DNA from: Pseudomonadota bacterium
GTDB taxonomy: Bacteria > Pseudomonadota > Gammaproteobacteria > Burkholderiales > Burkholderiaceae_C
NCBI GenBank assembly: GCA_963205335.1
Contig: CAUJIM010000019.1
Location: 1 to 64,000, forward strand
Direction: 5' to 3'
Length of the DNA: 64,000 nucleotides
Part shown: positions 52,179 through 60,819 of the stretch, in pieces
Layout: each line of letters opens with the position of its first letter
How positions within the stretch are numbered: position 1 is the stretch's first letter
The notes under the pieces: generated by a model
The model's input: only the letters and a program-made list of their open reading frames with translations
Databases searched by the model: none
What the model was told of the DNA's origin: nothing
Program-made: the position numbers and the translations under genes

Positions 52179-52208
52179 ATTTTTACAAAGCACCTGCTTT
52201 GGATAAAT
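52179..52208. promoter_or_regulatory. 30-bp operator upstream of livH and the divergent thioesterase
   Basis: CAAAGCA-CC-TGCTTTG (52186-52201) is a perfect core, flanked by ATTTTTA on the left and ATAAAT on the right. The total width is 30 bp, equal to the sites at 14165 and 45213. It lies in the divergent region between livH (minus) and the thioesterase at 52373 (plus), so it could control both. Assignment to the TetR protein at 14219 is inferred from site similarity. Confidence 0.7.
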
Positions 52209-52274
52209 GCGGATAATGCCTGCTCGCCCATCGACGCGCACCGCGTAATAACCCTGAGGGTTTGAATGAAAATT

Positions 52275-52310
52275 GGCGTTTGCGCTTGCGCAGCAAGCGC
52301 CAGAAGCTAT
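52275..52310. repeat. Dispersed palindromic repeat upstream of the thioesterase gene
   Basis: GGCGTTTGCGCTTGCGCAGC followed by AAGCGCCAGAAGCTAT is a copy of the CAGCGCTTG/CAAGCGC family with an imperfect left arm. It is intergenic here, 60 bp upstream of the chosen thioesterase start, in a region where an in-frame TTG start would make it coding. Confidence 0.55.
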
Positions 52311-52372
52311 TGAATGAAGAGCAGACCCGTTCCGTGCACGCCGTGCACCCCCGCTTCCCGGACCTCGCCCCC

Positions 52373-52852
52373 ATGACACCAGCCGCCGTGCCCGCCGTTT
52401 TCGCGCCCGAATTCCTCGCCCTGCTGCGCGAACTGTTCGAGGAGAAGATCGTCTTCAACCAGCAGCTGGGCCTGAAGATCGCCGCGGTCGCGCCCGACGC
52501 GGTCGCGGGCCGCATCGCGATGCGGCCCGAGCTGGTCGGCCACTTCGCCTACAACCGCCTGCACGGCGGCGTGATCAGCGCCGGGCTGGACTCGATGGGA
52601 GGCCTGGCCGTCATGGCGGCGATGGCCGCCAGGCACATGGACAAGCCGCCGCAGGAGCAGCTCAGGTATTTCGCCAGGCTGGGCACCATCGACCTGCGCA
52701 TCGACTACCTGCGCCCCGCGATCGGCGAGCACTTCGACCTGCACGCCCGGGTGCTGCGCCTGGGCTCGCGCGTGGCCAGCACGCGCATGGAGTTCCTGGG
52801 GGCCAGGGGCGAATTGCTCGCCACCGGCACGGGGGCCTACATCGTCTCCTGA
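52373..52852 (+). CDS. Hotdog-fold acyl-CoA thioesterase (PaaI-like)
   Basis: A 159-residue hotdog-fold protein. The central helix segment FAYNRLHGGVISAGLDSMGG has the HGG signature of PaaI-like thioesterases, followed by TIDLRIDYLRPAIGEHFDLH and a final TGTGAYIVS strand. It hydrolyses acyl-CoA, possibly to relieve CoA sequestration during beta-oxidation. The start is uncertain: ATG 52373 begins just before the fold and lacks a clear RBS, while the frame is open further upstream through a repeat. It shares the 30-bp operator region with livH. Confidence 0.82.
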   Translation: MTPAAVPAVFAPEFLALLRELFEEKIVFNQQLGLKIAAVAPDAVAGRIAMRPELVGHFAYNRLHGGVISAGLDSMGGLAVMAAMAARHMDKPPQEQLRYFARLGTIDLRIDYLRPAIGEHFDLHARVLRLGSRVASTRMEFLGARGELLATGTGAYIVS

Positions 52853-52862
52853 ACCCGGTCCG

Positions 52863-53276
52863 TCAGGCCGCCTGCGGCAGCACGCGCGGCTGGCCCTCGT
52901 CGTCGATCGCCACGTAGGTCAGGCGCGCCTCGGTCACCTTGACGTACTGGCCCTGCGCGCGGATGCGCTCGGCGAACACCTCCACCTGCACCGTGATCGA
53001 GGTGCGGCCCACGCGCAGCACGGTCGAGTAGAACGACAGCAGGTCGCCCACGCGCACCGGCTGCTTGAAGATGAATTCGTTCACCGCCACGGTGGCGATG
53101 CGCCCCTGCGCGATGCGCGCGCACAGCACCGAGCCGGCCAGGTCCACCTGCGACATGACCCAGCCGCCGAAGATGTCGCCGTTGCCGTTGGTGTCGCTGG
53201 GCAGCGGGATGACCTTGAGCACCAGCTCCTTGTCGGTGGGCAATTGGGTGTGGATGTCGGCATCGTTTTGCGGCAT
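52863..53276 (-). CDS. Acyl-CoA thioesterase, YciA/BACH type
   Basis: A 137-residue hotdog-fold thioesterase. The motif SDTNGNGDIFGGWVMSQVDLAG contains the N-x-x-GD-x-FGGW-x-M-x-x-D pattern of YciA-type enzymes, where the aspartate after MSQ is catalytic. Further family landmarks are RIATVAVNEFIFKQPVRVGD, and YVAID near the end. YciA acts on a broad range of acyl-CoAs. It converges on the PaaI-like thioesterase gene with 10 bp between stops and is divergent from the ABC exporter gene by 41 bp. ATG 53276 is preferred over the in-frame TTG two codons earlier. Confidence 0.9.
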   Translation of the reverse strand: MPQNDADIHTQLPTDKELVLKVIPLPSDTNGNGDIFGGWVMSQVDLAGSVLCARIAQGRIATVAVNEFIFKQPVRVGDLLSFYSTVLRVGRTSITVQVEVFAERIRAQGQYVKVTEARLTYVAIDDEGQPRVLPQAA

Positions 53277-53317
53277 GGGCAAGAATCCCCTGTTTTCTGA
53301 CCCAGGGATTGTCCTTC

Positions 53318-55219
53318 ATGCGCCACCGAGGCGGCTCCGGCCACATCGATCTTCCAGACGCACCGCGCCAGGTGTCCGACTGGCAAACGCTCTCCCGCCT
53401 CGTGCCCTATCTATGGGAGTACAAGTGGCGCGTGGTCGCGGCCATCGCCTTCATGGTCGCGGCCAAGCTGGCCAACGTCGGCGTGCCGCTGCTGCTCAAG
53501 GACCTGATCGACGCGATGGACGTCAAGGGCGGCAGCGCGGCCGCGCTGCTCGTCGTGCCCGTGGGCCTGCTGCTGGCCTACGGCGGCCTGCGGCTCGTGA
53601 CCTCGATCTGCAACGAGCTGCGCGAGCTGGTCTTCGCCAAGGCGACGCACGGCGCGGCGCGCTCGATCGCGCTGGCCACCTTCAACCACCTGCACGGCCT
53701 GAGCCTGCGCTTTCACCTGGAGCGCCAGACCGGCGGCATGACGCGCGACATCGAGCGCGGCGTGCGCGGCATCGAGTCCATGGTGTCGTTCGCGCTGTTC
53801 AACATCGTCGCCACGCTGATCGAGGTGCTGCTGGTGCTGGGCGTGCTGGGGGCGAAGTTCGACTGGCGCTTCGTCGCCGTCACGCTCACGGCGCTGGCGC
53901 TCTACATCGTCTTCACCGTGCTCGTGACCGAGTGGCGCATCGAGTTCCGCCGCCAGGCCAACCAGTTCGATTCGGCCGCGCACACCAGGGCGATCGACTC
54001 GCTGCTCAACTACGAGACCGTCAAGTACTTCAACAACGAAGCCTTCGAGGCCGGCCGCTACGACGAGAGCCTGGAGCGCTTTCGCCTGGCGCAGCTCAAG
54101 AGCCGCTCGTCGCTGGCGCTGCTCAACAGCGGCCAGCAGTTCATCATCGCGGTCGGCCTCGTGGCCATGCTGTGGCTCGCCACGCAGGGGGTGGTGCAGG
54201 GGCGGCTGACGCTCGGCGATCTGGTCATGGTCAACGCCTTCATGATCCAGATCTACATCCCGCTCAACTTCCTCGGCGTGATCTACCGCGAGATCAAGCA
54301 GAACCTGACCGACCTCTCGCGCATGTTCGTGCTCATGGACAAGGAGCGCGAGGTGGCCGACGCGCCCGGTGCGCGCGAGCTCGCGGGGCTGGAGGCGCCG
54401 GTCGTGCGCTTCGAGGACGTGCACTTCGCCTACTCGCCCGACCGCCCCATCCTGCAAGGCGTGAGCTTCGAGATCCCGGCGGGCAAGACCGTGGCCGTCG
54501 TCGGCCCCTCGGGCGCGGGCAAGAGCACGCTGGCGCGCCTGCTCTACCGCTTCTACGACGTCGGAATCGAGCCCCCACGCTCGCCCGCTGCGCGTGGCTC
54601 GCTGCCCCCCGAGGGGGCCGTCGCCGACTTGGGGCGGCCCGGCGTCGGCGGGCGCATCACCATCGCCGGGCAGGACATCCGCACGGTGACGCAGCACAGC
54701 CTGCGCCGCGCCATCGGCATCGTGCCGCAGGACACCGTGCTGTTCAACGACACCGTGGCCTACAACATCGCCTACGGCCGCACCGGCGCCAGCCCGCAGG
54801 AGGTGGAGCAGGCCGCGCGCGCGGCGCACATCCACGACTTCATCGCCTCCACCCCGCAGGGCTACCAGGCCATGGTGGGCGAGCGCGGCCTGAAGCTCTC
54901 GGGCGGCGAGAAGCAGCGCGTGGCCATCGCCCGCACGCTGCTCAAGAACCCGCCCATCCTGATCTTCGACGAGGCCACCAGCGCGCTCGACTCGGCCAAC
55001 GAGCGCGCCATCCAGGCCGAGCTGCGCCAGGTGGCCCAGGGCAAGACCACGCTGGTGATCGCGCACCGCCTCTCCACCGTGGTCGACGCGCACGAGATCC
55101 TGGTGATGGAGCACGGCCGCATCGTCGAGCGCGGCACGCACGCCCGGCTGCTGGCCGCCGGTGGGCGCTACGCGGGGATGTGGGCCTTGCAGCGGAATAC
55201 AGAAGAAAAAGAGCCGTAG
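53318..55219 (+). CDS. Atm1-type ABC exporter (fused membrane and ATPase domains) with a repeat-encoded insert
   Basis: A 633-residue half-transporter of the Atm1/heavy-metal-tolerance family. Six helices cover about residues 20-310, including the family sequences FHLERQTGGMTRDIERGVRG and SLLNYETVKYFNNEAFEAGR. The ATPase has Walker A GPSGAGKST, signature LSGGEKQRVAIARTLLKNPP, Walker B ILIFDEATSALD and H-loop AHRLST. It probably exports glutathione-related or metallated compounds. Between the Walker A helix (LYRFYDV) and GRITIAGQDIR there is an extra segment of about 28 residues (EPPRSPAARGSLPPEGAVAD...), encoded by a dispersed genomic repeat at 54571-54646. All catalytic motifs are preserved, so the protein may still function. 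Confidence 0.92.
   Translation: MRHRGGSGHIDLPDAPRQVSDWQTLSRLVPYLWEYKWRVVAAIAFMVAAKLANVGVPLLLKDLIDAMDVKGGSAAALLVVPVGLLLAYGGLRLVTSICNELRELVFAKATHGAARSIALATFNHLHGLSLRFHLERQTGGMTRDIERGVRGIESMVSFALFNIVATLIEVLLVLGVLGAKFDWRFVAVTLTALALYIVFTVLVTEWRIEFRRQANQFDSAAHTRAIDSLLNYETVKYFNNEAFEAGRYDESLERFRLAQLKSRSSLALLNSGQQFIIAVGLVAMLWLATQGVVQGRLTLGDLVMVNAFMIQIYIPLNFLGVIYREIKQNLTDLSRMFVLMDKEREVADAPGARELAGLEAPVVRFEDVHFAYSPDRPILQGVSFEIPAGKTVAVVGPSGAGKSTLARLLYRFYDVGIEPPRSPAARGSLPPEGAVADLGRPGVGGRITIAGQDIRTVTQHSLRRAIGIVPQDTVLFNDTVAYNIAYGRTGASPQEVEQAARAAHIHDFIASTPQGYQAMVGERGLKLSGGEKQRVAIARTLLKNPPILIFDEATSALDSANERAIQAELRQVAQGKTTLVIAHRLSTVVDAHEILVMEHGRIVERGTHARLLAAGGRYAGMWALQRNTEEKEP
54571..54646. repeat. CCCCCACGCTC-type repeat read in frame inside the ABC exporter ATPase domain
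   Basis: CCCCCACGCTCGCCCGCTGC, GCGTGGCTCGCTGCCCCCCG and AGGGGGC match the copy at 19971-20021 with one extra base, and continue into CGACTTGGGGCGGCCCGG. The two proteins are unrelated, so the identity is at the DNA level. It keeps the frame and adds residues in a loop between Walker A and the Q-loop. Confidence 0.8.
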
Positions 55220-55220
55220 C

Positions 55221-55250
55221 ACTTTTCTGTCAAGCGCTGGAAGCTATTTT
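55221..55250. repeat. Partial dispersed palindromic repeat between convergent genes
   Basis: TGTCAAGCGCTGGAAGCTAT followed by seven T residues is one half of the CAGCGCTTG/CAAGCGC element. It lies between the ABC exporter stop (55219) and the convergent hydrolase stop (55285). The arrangement of a possible short stem and T-run could act as a weak terminator for the exporter gene. Confidence 0.5.
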
Positions 55251-55284
55251 TTTCGAAGCGCTAAGCACCTGCGCCGCAGGATGG

Positions 55285-56103
55285 TCAGTCGGCCAGCGTC
55301 GCCCAGCGCGTGAGCGCGGTGCCGGGGGCGCGCAGGGCTTCCAGGATAGAGAAATGGTGCTCCCCGGGCATTTCCAGCGCGCGCGCCGTGGCGCCCAGGC
55401 CGGTCCACACATTGGCCAGCAAATGGGTCTGGCGCCTGAGTTCGGGCAGCTCGTCGGCCCCCACGATGCACAGCAGGTCGCCCGCCAGGTCCGGCGCGAG
55501 CAGGGCCGGCGAGAGCGCGGCCGCGCGGGCCTCGTCCAGGCCCAGCGCGCGGTTCAGCGCCTCGGTACGGGCGATCGGCCGCAGGTCGTGCAGGCCGGAG
55601 ATGGACAGCACGCGGCGGATGCGCTGGCGCACGGCGGCCGGCAGCGCGCTGCCGCGCACCATCGGGTGGGTGGCGTGGTGGCCGCCGGCCGAATGGCCGG
55701 CCAGCACCAGCGGACCGGCGGCATGCCCGGCCACCGCCGTGATGCCGCGGACCACCGACTGCATCTGCGCCTCCAGCGTCACGTCGGGGCACAGCGGGTA
55801 TTCGACGAACGCCACGCGCCAGCCGCGGGCCAGCGGCCCGGCTGCGTACTGGTGGTTGTCCTCGCGCGAGACCGCCTGCCAGTAGCCGCCGTGGATGAAG
55901 ACCAGCGTGCCGCGCGCGTCCTGCCCGGGCGCATAGAGATCGAACACCTCCCGGGCATGCCCGCCGTAGGGAATGGCCGCGCTGAGGCGGCTGGCATGCG
56001 CCGCGCGAAACGCCGCGGCGTCCCGGTGCCAGTCGGCCAGCCAGGCCGCCGAGCCGGCGACCGCGCCCCGGTTGTCGTAGGCTGTGTCCCAAGAATTGCC
56101 CAT
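55285..56103 (-). CDS. Alpha/beta hydrolase, arylformamidase/esterase-like
   Basis: A 272-residue alpha/beta hydrolase. HGGYWQAVSRED carries the HGGYW oxyanion motif of kynurenine formamidase-like and HSL-type esterases; GHSAGGHHAT holds the nucleophile serine; the acid is probably in CIVGADELPE and the histidine in PGEHHFSILE. The opening WDTAYDNRGAV resembles the YDN start of arylformamidases. No kynurenine pathway genes are adjacent, so the substrate is open. It converges on the ABC exporter gene. The 161 bp between it and the GMC gene contain nothing I recognise. Confidence 0.85.
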   Translation of the reverse strand: MGNSWDTAYDNRGAVAGSAAWLADWHRDAAAFRAAHASRLSAAIPYGGHAREVFDLYAPGQDARGTLVFIHGGYWQAVSREDNHQYAAGPLARGWRVAFVEYPLCPDVTLEAQMQSVVRGITAVAGHAAGPLVLAGHSAGGHHATHPMVRGSALPAAVRQRIRRVLSISGLHDLRPIARTEALNRALGLDEARAAALSPALLAPDLAGDLLCIVGADELPELRRQTHLLANVWTGLGATARALEMPGEHHFSILEALRAPGTALTRWATLAD

Positions 56104-56264
56104 GGTCGGATGGTTCAGGAAGTGGTATGCGCCAAGCTTGGCGGAAGGCTGTGCATGCTAGCCGGTATCGGGCCTGGCATCCTCGAAGAGCGGTGAAGCC
56201 CAAATGGGCCGCTATGGTCAACCTGCCGCCGCCGATTGCCGATTGCCGAGTCCGGCAGACCGGC

Positions 56265-57999
56265 CTAGCCGGCGGCGATCAGGTCGGCGGCCTGTTCTCC
56301 GATCAGCGCGCACGTCGGCATGGTGGCCACGGATACGATGCGCGGCATGATGGAACTGTCGGCAATGCGCAGGCCGCGCACGCCGTTGACGCGCAACTGC
56401 GAATCGACCACGGCGTGCCTGTCCTTGCCCATGCGTGCGGTGCCGGAGATATGAAAAAAACGTGGTCGCGCCATCGCGCGCAAGCACTTCCATTTCTTTC
56501 GTGTTCAGCTTTTTGCCGGGGACGACCTCGCGCTTGATGAAGGGCTTCATCGGTGCGCTGTTGCCGATCTCGCGGCACATCTCGATCGCCTTTGCGTAGA
56601 TCCGAACATCGTCTGGATGGCTGAGGAAGTTCGCTTGAATTTCCGGCAGTGCCGACGGGTCGGCCGAACGCAAGGTGAGTACTCCGCGACTCTTGGGGGC
56701 CACGAGCCCCGCGCAGATCGCCCAGGCGTTGCTGGGTACGGCGTAGTCCTTCGCCACCACATCGCTGGCGTACGGCAGTTCGATCTGCACCAGGTTCATG
56801 TCGGGTACCTTGACGGATGAATCGCTCTTCCAGAAACCCGAGCATTCGGCACCCGAGTTGCGGTAGTCCACGGGGACGGGCGACTCCCAGATGCAGCCGC
56901 CGTGCAGCAGATGGTCCTGGAAGTTGCGACCGACCTCGGGTGAATGCACGTGCCGCCGCACACCAATGGCCTTCAAGGCCTTCTCGTCGCCAATGCCGCT
57001 CAACATGAGCAATTGGGGCGTCCTCACGCCACCGGCGCACAACACGACTTCCCGGCTGGCGCGCACCGTATCCTGGCGGCCGCCACGGCGGTATTCGATA
57101 CCGATGGCGCGATCCTTTTCGAAAAATACGCGATCCACGTGGGCACCCGTGAGTACCGTCACGTTGGGCTGCGCCATCACGGGATACAAATAGGCGCGCG
57201 CCAGGTTGACGCGCTGGCCTTCGCGGATGATGTGGTTCATCAGGGCGAAGCCGCCGTCGCTTTCCTCGCGCTTGCCGTTGAGATCGTCGTATACCGTCAG
57301 GCCCAGGCTGCGGCATGATTCCAGCATTGCCGGAGCCAGCGGGTGCGGGTTTTGCGACGGCTCTACCCAGACCGGACCGCCTCGGCCGCGATAGTGCTCG
57401 TCGGCCTTGCCCTGCCAGTTTTCCATGCGCTTGAAGATGGTCAGGGCGCGTTCGTGGCTCCAGCGGGTGTCGCCCGTGGCTTCGACCCAATGCGCCCAGT
57501 CTTCTTTGTGCGGACGAGCCCAGATGGTGGCGTTGATGCTGCTGCCGCCGCCCACCACGCGCCCCATGTGCTCGCCGATCGCGCGGCCGCGCGTGCCGGG
57601 TGACGCCACGGCCACATCGCCCCAATCGCGTTCGGTGCCCAGGTTGGTGAACCAGAGGCGCGGATCGAGCACGGCCTTGTCGGTATCCCAGCCACCGGCT
57701 TCGAGCACCAGAATGCTGGCACTGGTGTTTTTCGCCAGCCGCCCGACCAGTGCGCAGGCGCCACTAGCTGCGCCACACACGATGTAGTCGTATTGCGGCA
57801 GGAGTCTGGCAGCCCGTTCCGCCTGGTTGGCGCGGATGGCGTCCAGCTCGTCCGCCCACGTGGCGAGTGCCGCCCCGCCCAAGCCGGCGGCCGCGGCAAA
57901 ACGCAGGAAAGTACGGCGGTCGATCTGCACGCGCACCAGCGCCTGCTCCAGTTGCTCGCGCAGCCCGATTTTCGATGGGAGTTCGTGTCGGATCATCAT
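56265..57999 (-). pseudogene. GMC-family alcohol oxidoreductase, frameshifted near the C-terminus
   Basis: A glucose-methanol-choline oxidoreductase with a twin-arginine-like leader (DRRTFLRFAAAAGLGGAA), FAD motif YDYIVCGAASGACALVGRLA, MGRVVGGGSSINATIWARPH and REVVLCAGGVRTPQLLMLSG. At a run of seven A (56454-56460; T on the coding strand) the reading frame breaks. The original frame continues as unrelated arginine-rich sequence to 56218. The next frame gives HISGTARMGKDRHAVVDSQL and the C-terminal MPRIVSVATMPTCALIGEQA to a stop at 56265, which are the conserved GMC active-site and FAD-closing motifs. One base too many in the run explains it. AGGAG precedes tandem ATGs at 57999/57996. Sequencing error, true inactivation and phase variation are all possible. 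With ALDH upstream it would oxidise an alcohol to an acid. Confidence 0.85.
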
Positions 58000-58014
58000 G
58001 CTGTGGTCTCCTGG

Positions 58015-59556
58015 TCAGAAAAAGCCGAAGGCCTGGTCACCGAACGACTGCACGATGCTCTTGGTACGGCGGTAGTTGTTGAGCGCGCTCTTGTGCATTT
58101 CGCGTCCGAAGCCCGAGTTCTTCCACCCTCCGAACGAGGTGTGCGCGGGCCACAGGTAGTAGCAGTTGCACCAGACCTTGCCTACCTCCAGCTCCCGGGC
58201 GAAGCGCTGCATCTGGTGATAGTCGCGCGTCCACACACCGGCCGTGAGGCCGTATTCGCTGTCATTGGCGATCCGGATCGCCTCCTCGTCGCTGGAAAAG
58301 CGCATGACCGTGGTGACCGGGCCAAAAATTTCCTCGCGCGAGGTGCGCATGTCGTTGGTGCCCTCCAGCACCGTGGGCTCGATGTAGTAGCCGCCTTCGA
58401 CTCCGTCCACCTGGTAGGCGTTGCCGCCCATGAGAACCTTGGCACCCTCCTGGCGACCGATCTCCAGGTAGCCCATGACTTTTTCGTACTGCTGGCGCGA
58501 GGTGATGGCGCCCATGCCGGTCGTCATCTCCAGCGGATGGCCGCGCCCGACCCGGGCGATGCGCTGGCGCACCCGGTCCATGAAAGGCTCGTAGATCGAA
58601 TCGTGCAGCAGCGCGCGCGTGGGCGAGGCGCAGACTTCGCCCTGGTCGTACAGGTAGATCAGAAAGCCCTCGATGGCTTTGTCGAGCAGTGCGTCGTCCC
58701 TGTCCATGATCGACGGCAGGAAGATGTTGGGCGACTTGCCGCCCAGTTCCAGCGTTACCGGGGTCAGGTTCTGTGCCGCGGTTGCCATGATCCGCCGCCC
58801 GGTGACCGCAGAGCCGGTGAAGGCGATCTTTTTCACGCGCGGCGACGCCACCAGCGCCTCGCCCGCCTCCCTGCCGTAGCCCTGGACCAGGTTGAGCACG
58901 CCGGGGGGGAACAGATCGGCCACCAGTTCGAACAGGCGTGTCACCGAATACGGGGTGTTTTCGGCAGGCTTCAGGATGACGCAGTTGCCGGCGGCCAATG
59001 CCGGCCCCAGCTTCATGGACGCCATCAGCAGCGGCGCGTTCCATGGAATGATCAGGCCGACTACGCCATAGGGTGCGTTGAGCTCGATGTTGAAGGTGTG
59101 GGCATCGATGTCGGAGCACTCGCCGGCATCGGCACGCAGTACGGCGCCAAAATAGCGGATCTGGTCGATCGTGCCGGGCAGATCGACGAACATGCATTCG
59201 CGCATCGGCTTGCCGTTGCCCCAGCACTCGACTGCCATGAGCTCTTGCGCGTTCTGCTCGAGGCGATCGGCCATGCGCAGCAGGATGTTGCTGCGCTCCG
59301 TGGCCGAAGTGGCAACCCACCCGGGCGCTGCCTTCCAGGCCGCATCACAGGCCAAGTCGATGTCTTTGGCGCTGGAGCGTGGGAACTCGCTGATCACCGA
59401 GCCATCGATCGGCGAGTGGTTGGTGAAAAACTGGCCTTCCGCGGGTTCCGTCCAGGCGCCGCCGATGTAGTTGAGATAGCGGGGCTTGGCTGGGGGCGTG
59501 GATGTGGCATGGCAGGGTGTCTCCTTTGTTCCTGATATCAGGCGTCGATGCGACAC
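58015..59556 (-). CDS. NAD(P)-dependent aldehyde dehydrogenase
   Basis: An aldehyde dehydrogenase of about 500 residues. IIPWNAPLLMASMKLGPALA includes the conserved asparagine; LELGGKSPNIF the general-base glutamate; YDQGEVCASPTRALLHDSIY the catalytic cysteine; EIFGPVTTVMRF follows. The 5' end is odd. The good Shine-Dalgarno/ATG pair (AAAGGAGACACCCTGCC then ATG at 59510) is out of frame with the enzyme, whose frame only reaches back to a GTG at 59556. A one-base change in the five-G run at 59492-59496 would bring that ATG into frame. It lies between an AraC regulator and the GMC gene on the same strand, suggesting an alcohol-to-aldehyde-to-acid pair. Confidence 0.9.
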   Translation of the reverse strand: MSHRRLISGTKETPCHATSTPPAKPRYLNYIGGAWTEPAEGQFFTNHSPIDGSVISEFPRSSAKDIDLACDAAWKAAPGWVATSATERSNILLRMADRLEQNAQELMAVECWGNGKPMRECMFVDLPGTIDQIRYFGAVLRADAGECSDIDAHTFNIELNAPYGVVGLIIPWNAPLLMASMKLGPALAAGNCVILKPAENTPYSVTRLFELVADLFPPGVLNLVQGYGREAGEALVASPRVKKIAFTGSAVTGRRIMATAAQNLTPVTLELGGKSPNIFLPSIMDRDDALLDKAIEGFLIYLYDQGEVCASPTRALLHDSIYEPFMDRVRQRIARVGRGHPLEMTTGMGAITSRQQYEKVMGYLEIGRQEGAKVLMGGNAYQVDGVEGGYYIEPTVLEGTNDMRTSREEIFGPVTTVMRFSSDEEAIRIANDSEYGLTAGVWTRDYHQMQRFARELEVGKVWCNCYYLWPAHTSFGGWKNSGFGREMHKSALNNYRRTKSIVQSFGDQAFGFF

Positions 59557-59687
59557 CCGGATGAATTCAGTCTAGGTAGAGACGCCATGCACCGAAAGCC
59601 GCCGATGGCGGTGTTGGTGCGGGAAAGGACAGTTGTTGCGGAACTGTGGGTGGCCCTGGTGCCGCCCGCGCTGCGGGAGCGCGCGAT

Positions 59688-60656
59688 TCAGCGGCGCCGC
59701 GTCTGGCTTGGGTATTCGCCGAAGCGTTCGAAATAGAAGCGTGCGAAACGGCCGATGTGGCCAAAGCCATATTCCATTGCCACCGTGGTCACTTCGTCAC
59801 GCGGGTGCTCGATGAAGTGCCGGTGAATCGCATCCAGCCGCCTGTCGCGCAGCCAGGCCATCGGCGACTGGCCCCATTCCTGTTGCGTCCATTCATTGAG
59901 CTGGCGGGGGCTGAGCGCCAGCTTGCGCGCCATCTCCGGTAGCGTCAGGGGGTGCCGCAGATGCTCGTGGGCAATGGCGTGCAGCAGCTCCGTGCGGCGA
60001 CGGCGTGGCGCCGTCGAGCCAGGGCGGCCGCCCTCGGCACCCGTATGTGCATGCGTCTGGAATTGGCCGACTTGCTGGCGAAGGAACCCTGCCATCGACG
60101 TTTCCAGGTGTTCCAGCCACACGGCCGTTGCGCCGCCAGCGTTCGGTGTCTGGGCAAAGTGCGCCATGCCTGCGAAGGCTTCCATCAACGGGAGCCACGC
60201 TTGCGTCTGTACTCGACTGAGCCGATGCCAAGGCGGCACCGCGATGGCTTGCGCGTCCGCACCGAACATCGCCGCAGGCAGCCGCAGAATGACCTGCTCG
60301 CAGTGTGCCGACCAGCGCAAGGCAATCGACCGCCGTGGATTGCTGACAGCGACCTCTCCCTGGCGCAAGGCGGTGCGTTGCCCGTCGGTCCACAACTCGA
60401 TGGGGCCACGCCGAGCGTAGTGCACGAGAAGGAAGTCTTCGTACACGCGCGGCGCCAGATCCACTTCATCGCCGTAGCGCATGGCATACAGCAACAGTCG
60501 CGGCGCATTCAATTGGTGCACCACCGTCTCGACGGCGGCATGCGCATGCCAGCCGATGCGATAGTCGCAAAGCCCTTCGGCGATCAGCCGATGGCTTTCG
60601 ACGGGCTCCTTGGAGCGCAGTGCGCAGTGCTCGTAAAGAGGGGCGAGGAAGGCCAT
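59688..60656 (-). CDS. AraC-family transcriptional regulator
   Basis: A 322-residue regulator. The N-terminal half is an AraC-type effector domain (SHRLIAEGLCDYRIGWHAHA, ALRQGEVAVSNPRRSIALRW). The C-terminal half has two HTHs: HPLTLPEMARKLALSPRQLN and the second with DEVTTVAMEYGFGHIGRFAR, ending FGEYPSQTRRR. ATG 60656 is taken as start because the frame further upstream has arginine-rich, non-conserved sequence. It is upstream of the ALDH-GMC pair on the same strand and divergent from the carboxylesterase-BUG pair (163-bp gap), so it may activate either. The 131-bp gap to ALDH has no clear operator. Confidence 0.9.
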   Translation of the reverse strand: MAFLAPLYEHCALRSKEPVESHRLIAEGLCDYRIGWHAHAAVETVVHQLNAPRLLLYAMRYGDEVDLAPRVYEDFLLVHYARRGPIELWTDGQRTALRQGEVAVSNPRRSIALRWSAHCEQVILRLPAAMFGADAQAIAVPPWHRLSRVQTQAWLPLMEAFAGMAHFAQTPNAGGATAVWLEHLETSMAGFLRQQVGQFQTHAHTGAEGGRPGSTAPRRRRTELLHAIAHEHLRHPLTLPEMARKLALSPRQLNEWTQQEWGQSPMAWLRDRRLDAIHRHFIEHPRDEVTTVAMEYGFGHIGRFARFYFERFGEYPSQTRRR

Positions 60657-60819
60657 TACGCTGGCGAAGCAAACACGTAAAGTATGCGGCCATTGTAGTT
60701 TTGCGAGCCTTCGGCGCAATGCGCGAGGCCGCACGGATGGCGCGGATTGAAGTTCGTGCAATGGAGCCGAGTTCACATACAGACCATGCCGCCTTCGCGG
60801 CAGCCAGGAGACACCACCA

